A stretch of 9,919 nt of DNA from MWAR01 sp036567845 (GTDB taxonomy: Bacteria; Muiribacteriota; Ozemobacteria; Ozemobacterales; Ozemobacteraceae). The position numbers and the translations under genes were made by a program. The notes below the pieces were generated by a model. It worked only from the letters and a program-made list of their open reading frames with translations, was not told the DNA's origin and made no database searches. The DNA is taken from positions 1-9,919 of the forward strand of contig DATCTT010000253.1 in NCBI GenBank assembly GCA_036567845.1, given 5' to 3'. Shown piece by piece: positions 6,651 to 9,919 of the stretch (the stretch's first letter is position 1; the number at the start of each line of letters is the position of its first letter).

Positions 6651-6667
6651 CCTAGGAATGGTAAGAT
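6639..6667 (+). promoter_or_regulatory. Candidate promoter for ftsQ-ftsA
   Basis: TTGTGT (6639-6644) and TAAGAT (6662-6667) are 17 nt apart, and the -10 is preceded by TGG, making an extended -10 (TGGTAAGAT, 6659-6667). The same 9-mer occurs upstream of murD. It lies 24 nt before the ftsQ ATG in a 79-nt gap between murG and ftsQ. Repetition of the element, plus position, makes it more credible than a single random match, but activity is unproven. Confidence 0.45.
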
Positions 6668-6691
6668 GACGCACCTTCGATCGAGGGCATC

Positions 6692-7609
6692 ATGAGTCAC
6701 ACCCTTCCCGAAACCCCGGCTCCACCGCGGCGACGCAGCTTTTATCCGGCGCCGCGCAGCTCCATGTCGGATTCTGTCATGGAGCGGGTTCGCAGCCGGA
6801 GCTTTCGTGTTCGCTTCCAGAGCCTGGGCCGCTGGGCCCGCCCCCTCAAAATGCTGGGATTTCTGGCACTCATGGCATCGCTTTCATATCTCGCAATTGT
6901 GCAGTTGAAATACCTGTTTTTCGGCACCTCGTATTTCGAGATCCGGACGATCGATGTCGAGGGCCTTTCAGGGCTTACGCGCGAGGAAGCGCTCAAACTG
7001 GCGGGAATTGCTCCGGGAACCAATGTCATCAATCTCGATCGGGAAGCCGCGCGGCGTCAGTTGTTGCTCCACCCTCTGGTGAAGGATGCCGCCGTCGAGC
7101 TGAAGGGGCTCTGTTCCGTTCGTCTGCGGGTGACTGAACGGGTGCCGCTGATGTATGTGAAGGTGGGCACGTCGTTCCTTGAGATTTCCGAGGACGGCGT
7201 CATCCTCTCGAACACGGGAATGGGTGAGCGTGAACTGCCGATCGTGACCGGGATTGACCTGCGTGATAAGGAGGTCGGGGATTCGGTCATGGATGTGGAT
7301 CGATTCGTCGAGGCGAAAACCTGGGTGACGACTCTCGGGTCGGGCACGCTGTCAGACATTTCCGAACTGAATTTCTCTAGTGTCCAGAATCCGTATCTCT
7401 TCCTCGTTACCGGCGAAAAAGTGCTTCCCAAGAGTCTCGAAGACTTCAAGGAACGGCACGCTTTTTTACGTGCACTCCTTGACAACCTGAAAAAAAATAG
7501 GGTAGAACCTGAATACCTCGACATGAGGGCACCAACTGATATCGTCGTCAAACCACGACGTGCCCGAAATTCCATGGAAGGAACCTCCAAACCACGTGCT
7601 GGCGGATGA
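6692..7609 (+). CDS. ftsQ: Cell division protein FtsQ/DivIB
   Basis: FtsQ is a bitopic membrane protein that recruits FtsL and FtsB and links the periplasmic and cytoplasmic parts of the divisome. Of 305 residues, about 1-50 are a basic, Pro/Arg-rich cytoplasmic tail, about 52-75 a single membrane helix, and about 81-157 a POTRA domain reading from YFEIRTIDVEGLSGLTREEA, through the HPLVKDAAVE turn, to VTERVPLMYVK. The rest is the FtsQ-type beta domain, ending in PEYLDMRAPTDIVVKP, the usual last strand before a short basic tail. The ATG at 6692 follows a GAGGG Shine-Dalgarno-like stretch; Met25 (6764) is a less likely start. An A8 run at 7490-7497 could truncate the protein if it slipped. The 3' end overlaps ftsA. 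The call rests on architecture and neighbours, because FtsQ sequences diverge strongly. Confidence 0.92.
   Translation: MSHTLPETPAPPRRRSFYPAPRSSMSDSVMERVRSRSFRVRFQSLGRWARPLKMLGFLALMASLSYLAIVQLKYLFFGTSYFEIRTIDVEGLSGLTREEALKLAGIAPGTNVINLDREAARRQLLLHPLVKDAAVELKGLCSVRLRVTERVPLMYVKVGTSFLEISEDGVILSNTGMGERELPIVTGIDLRDKEVGDSVMDVDRFVEAKTWVTTLGSGTLSDISELNFSSVQNPYLFLVTGEKVLPKSLEDFKERHAFLRALLDNLKKNRVEPEYLDMRAPTDIVVKPRRARNSMEGTSKPRAGG
7479..7508 (+). promoter_or_regulatory. Candidate internal promoter for ftsA within ftsQ
   Basis: TTGACA (7479-7484) is a perfect consensus -35. After an 18-nt spacer that includes an A8 run comes TAGAAC (7503-7508), matching 4 of 6 consensus -10 bases. It ends about 50 nt before the GTG at 7560 and 87 nt before the GTG at 7596. 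Promoters inside upstream division genes are known for ftsA/ftsZ in other bacteria. The assignment rests on sequence resemblance only. Confidence 0.4.
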
Positions 7610-8831
7610 TCTGATCGTCGGTCTCGACATAGGAACCACCAAAGTGTGCGCCGTCATCGGCGATATGCACGATAATGGTTCCATCAATGTCATCGGTGTG
7701 GGGCACGCTGCAACGGGTGACGGGGTCAAGAAGGGCACGATCGTCGATATCGAGAAAGTGACCCAGGCGATCATGGATGCCGTCGAGGAGGCCGAAAAGG
7801 TCGCTGATGTGGTGATCGAGAGGGTTTACGTCGGAATCGCCGGCTCCCACATCACCTCGCTCAACAGTCAGGGCATCGTTGCGATCAAGGGCACGGGAAA
7901 CGAGATCACGGCCGAGGATGTCGATCGAGCTGTGGAGAACGCCAAGACGGCGATCTCGATTCCCCACCACCAGGAGATCATTCACATTCTTCCGCGCGAA
8001 TTCGTCGTCGATGAGCAGAAAGAGATCAGCAATCCAATCGGCATGGTCGGGAGTCGTCTCGAAGCCCAGGTGCACATCGTGACCGGCGCCGTGACCGCGA
8101 TGCAGAACATCATCAAGTGCTGCCAGACAGCTCGGCTCAAGGTCGAGGATGTCGTTCTTCAGCCTTATGCATCGAGCATGTCGGTTCTCTCGGAAGACGA
8201 GAAGAAACTTGGTGTTGTGCTGATCGACATCGGTGGTGGCACCACGGACCTGATCATCTTCCAGAACGGCCATGTGGTTCACTCCTACAGTGCGCCGGTT
8301 GGCGGCCAATATGTCACGAACGACATCGCGGTTGGTCTCAAGACCTCGACGGCAGCAGCCGAGAATCTGAAAATCAAATACGGGGTGGCGTTCAACACGT
8401 TCATCGATCCGGCGTGCAAGATGCAGGTGCCTGTCGCGGGCAGCGACCGCACGCGTGAGTGTTCCCAGAAAGATCTGGCCGAAATCATCGAGCCGCGCAT
8501 GGAGGAGATCTTCAACGAAATGAAGGAGCAGATCTCCCGCCAGGTGTCTCTCGACATGATTCCTGCTGGCGTGGTGCTGACCGGCGGCTCGTCGCTCATG
8601 ATGGGCTGCCCGGAGCTTGCCGAGGAGAGCCTGGGGTTGCCCGTGCGGCGCGGGTTCCCGATCACGGTCACCGGCCTCAAGGAACGGGTGCAAAACCCGA
8701 TGTTCGCGACCTCGGTGGGGCTGATCCGGTATGGAGCGCAGCATTTCCAGGCCTCTCCGCCCGAACCGGGCGTGCTCGGGGGTGTGGTTGACAGACTCAG
8801 GGCGGTTTTCAGGCGTTTTTTCAGTGACTGA
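7560..8831 (+). CDS. ftsA: Cell division protein FtsA (actin-like membrane anchor of FtsZ)
   Basis: FtsA is the actin/HSP70-fold ATPase that binds the FtsZ tail and tethers the ring to the membrane. With a start at 7560 it has 423 residues, close to the E. coli length. Nucleotide-binding motifs are GLDIGTTKV (21-29, phosphate 1), DIGGGTTD (223-230, phosphate 2) and LTGGSS (from 340, adenosine). The FtsA-specific 1C region lies between the first two. The last residues, VVDRLRAVFRRFFSD, form an amphipathic helix typical of the membrane-targeting sequence. The start is uncertain. GTG at 7560 overlaps ftsQ by 50 nt without a Shine-Dalgarno; GTG at 7596 overlaps by 14 nt, has a GGAAGGA stretch 13 nt upstream, and leaves 8 residues before GLDIG. 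Either gives a complete protein. ftsZ follows after 75 nt. Confidence 0.95.
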   Translation: MPEIPWKEPPNHVLADDLIVGLDIGTTKVCAVIGDMHDNGSINVIGVGHAATGDGVKKGTIVDIEKVTQAIMDAVEEAEKVADVVIERVYVGIAGSHITSLNSQGIVAIKGTGNEITAEDVDRAVENAKTAISIPHHQEIIHILPREFVVDEQKEISNPIGMVGSRLEAQVHIVTGAVTAMQNIIKCCQTARLKVEDVVLQPYASSMSVLSEDEKKLGVVLIDIGGGTTDLIIFQNGHVVHSYSAPVGGQYVTNDIAVGLKTSTAAAENLKIKYGVAFNTFIDPACKMQVPVAGSDRTRECSQKDLAEIIEPRMEEIFNEMKEQISRQVSLDMIPAGVVLTGGSSLMMGCPELAEESLGLPVRRGFPITVTGLKERVQNPMFATSVGLIRYGAQHFQASPPEPGVLGGVVDRLRAVFRRFFSD

Positions 8832-8890
8832 TCGTTTACGACAGAGTTCGATACAAAAGTAAAAGATATATTTGCCGGCGGGGCATAGCG
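8832..8890 (+). promoter_or_regulatory. AT-rich ftsA-ftsZ spacer, possible ftsZ promoter
   Basis: The 75-nt gap before ftsZ contains the most AT-rich stretch of the dcw part (about 8851-8873). TATATT at 8867-8872 resembles a -10 box, but no clear -35 sits at the usual distance; TTTACG at 8835-8840 is 26 nt away. A separate ftsZ promoter would fit the high demand for FtsZ, but it is only suggested by composition. Confidence 0.25.
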
Positions 8891-8900
8891 AAAAAGGAGG
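8891..8900 (+). promoter_or_regulatory. Strong Shine-Dalgarno that sets the ftsZ GTG start
   Basis: AAAAAGGAGG contains a full AGGAGG anti-16S match, 6 nt before the GTG at 8907. It is the best ribosome binding site in the window and makes the GTG start of ftsZ convincing despite the non-ATG codon. It suggests ftsZ is translated independently of ftsA. Confidence 0.85.
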
Positions 8901-8906
8901 CTTCCA

Positions 8907-9919
8907 GTGTTCGATTTCAATCAGGCGACCGCGGAAAACAGTGCGGAGATCAAGGTTATCGGTGTCGGCGGCGGTGGAACCAATGCCGTGAACCGGATGA
9001 TCTCGGCCGGCTTTGCCGGCGTGGAGTTCATCACGGCGAATACCGATGCCCAGGCTCTGGCGCTCTCGGACGCCAAGGTCAAGATCCAGCTGGGCGACAA
9101 ATTGACCAAGGGACTGGGCGCTGGCGCCAACTACGAGATTGGCAAGAAGGCCGCTGAAGAGGACCGCGACCGCATCGCCGAAGCTCTCGACGGAGCCGAC
9201 ATGGTGTTCATCACTGCCGGCATGGGTGGCGGCACCGGCACCGGCGCGGCTCCCATCGTGGCTGAGGTTGCCCGTGAAGTCGGCGCTCTCACCGTGGCCG
9301 TCGTCACCAAGCCCTTCCGGTTCGAAGGCAAGAAGCGCATCAATGCCGCCGATCTCGGCATCAAGAATCTCAAGGAGCGTGTCGACGCGATCATCGTGAT
9401 CCCGAACGACAAGCTGCTCGAGGTGTCGAAAGAGAACGTCACCATGATCGAAGCCTTCCGGTATGCCGATGAAGTGCTCCGCCAGGGCGTCCAGGGCATC
9501 TCCGATATCATCATCAACCCCGGCACGATCAACACTGACTTCGCCGACGTGCGCACGATCATGACCCAGGCCGGTTCGGCCCTCATGGGCATCGGTATCG
9601 CCTCTGGCGAGAATCGCGCCGTGACCGCCGCTCAAATGGCGATCAACAGCCCGCTGCTTGAGTCCTCGATCAAGGGTGCCCGCGGCGTGCTGATCAACAT
9701 CACCGGCAGTTCGGATCTCGGTATCCACGAGATCAACAAATCCGCCAGCATCATCCAGGAAAGCGTCGACGAGGATGCCAACATCATTCTCGGCACGGCT
9801 CTCGACGAGAACCTCAAGGATCAGATCAAGATCACCGTCATCGCCACCGGCTTCGGCGAAGCCGTTCGCCAGGAACTCGATCCCCGCAAGAAGATCATCG
9901 AGGAGCTGCGCACCGTCAG
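8907..9919 (+). CDS. ftsZ: Cell division GTPase FtsZ, 3'-partial
   Basis: FtsZ is the tubulin-like GTPase that forms the cytokinetic Z ring. The window holds 337 complete codons, the whole globular core; the end of the core, the variable linker and the C-terminal FtsA-binding peptide lie beyond the window. Motifs: IKVIGVGGGGTNAVNRM near the N-terminus, the tubulin signature GGGTGTG (107-113), KPFRFEGKKR, VIPNDKLL, and the T7 synergy loop NTDFADV (209-215) with both catalytic aspartates, D211 and D214. These positions closely match the E. coli numbering. The GTG start at 8907 is fixed by a strong AGGAGG six bases upstream. Codons are more strongly C-ending (GCC, ATC, AAG, CTC) than in the neighbouring genes, as expected for a highly expressed gene. 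The assignment is certain. Confidence 0.98.
   Translation, partial: MFDFNQATAENSAEIKVIGVGGGGTNAVNRMISAGFAGVEFITANTDAQALALSDAKVKIQLGDKLTKGLGAGANYEIGKKAAEEDRDRIAEALDGADMVFITAGMGGGTGTGAAPIVAEVAREVGALTVAVVTKPFRFEGKKRINAADLGIKNLKERVDAIIVIPNDKLLEVSKENVTMIEAFRYADEVLRQGVQGISDIIINPGTINTDFADVRTIMTQAGSALMGIGIASGENRAVTAAQMAINSPLLESSIKGARGVLINITGSSDLGIHEINKSASIIQESVDEDANIILGTALDENLKDQIKITVIATGFGEAVRQELDPRKKIIEELRTV

Noticed and set aside
6627..6658. Intrinsic terminator after murG
   Set aside because: The stem is good but it is followed by CCTAGGAA rather than a T-tract.
8821..8831. Small palindrome TCAGTGACTGA at the ftsA stop
   Set aside because: Five base pairs around a single central base is too short to support a structure or binding site.
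7548..9728. Minus-strand open frame of 726 codons opposite ftsA and ftsZ
   Set aside because: It is antisense to two certain genes, its protein is rich in His, Asp, Arg and Gly with no recognisable domain, and such shadows are expected opposite GC-rich coding DNA.

Overview
The window is GC-rich (roughly 60% by eye) bacterial DNA. Every gene I can support is on the + strand. Gene content points to a walled, dividing bacterium that also makes the nickel-pincer nucleotide cofactor. I cannot place it in a phylum from this sequence alone. The long minus-strand open frames are shadows of the GC-rich coding strand.

Layout. (1) Positions 1-510 hold the C-terminal part of a small membrane protein of the isoprenylcysteine carboxyl methyltransferase (ICMT/PEMT-like) family; its frame is open to the window edge. 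(2) Positions 603-2797 are larB and larC, overlapping by 4 nt, two of the three synthesis genes of the nickel-pincer cofactor first found in lactate racemase. LarC carries a striking histidine-rich insert with 30 His in 76 residues. larE (sulfur insertion) and larA (the enzyme using the cofactor) are not in the window. (3) Positions 2798-2948 are non-coding, with a nested inverted repeat around the larC stop and an extended -10-like element ahead of murD. (4) Positions 2949-9919 are a compact division and cell wall (dcw) cluster: murD, ftsW, murG, ftsQ, ftsA and ftsZ, the last cut by the window end.

How the genes work together. MurD adds D-glutamate to UDP-MurNAc-L-Ala in the cytoplasm. MurG makes lipid II at the membrane. 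FtsW polymerises lipid II at the septum. FtsQ links the periplasmic divisome to the cytoplasm. FtsA anchors the FtsZ ring to the membrane. murD/ftsW are 14 nt apart, ftsW/murG overlap by 4 nt, and ftsQ/ftsA overlap by 14 or 50 nt depending on the ftsA start, so tight co-expression is likely. The 79-nt murG-ftsQ gap and the 75-nt ftsA-ftsZ gap are the natural places for extra promoters. murC, murB and ddl, often found between murG and ftsQ, are absent here.

I found no transposon, CRISPR array, RNA gene or clearly undescribed system. The most interesting signals are the LarC metal-binding insert, a 9-mer (TGGTAAGAT) shared by the murD and ftsQ upstream regions, a hairpin overlapping the candidate ftsQ promoter, and the nested inverted repeat at the larC 3' end.
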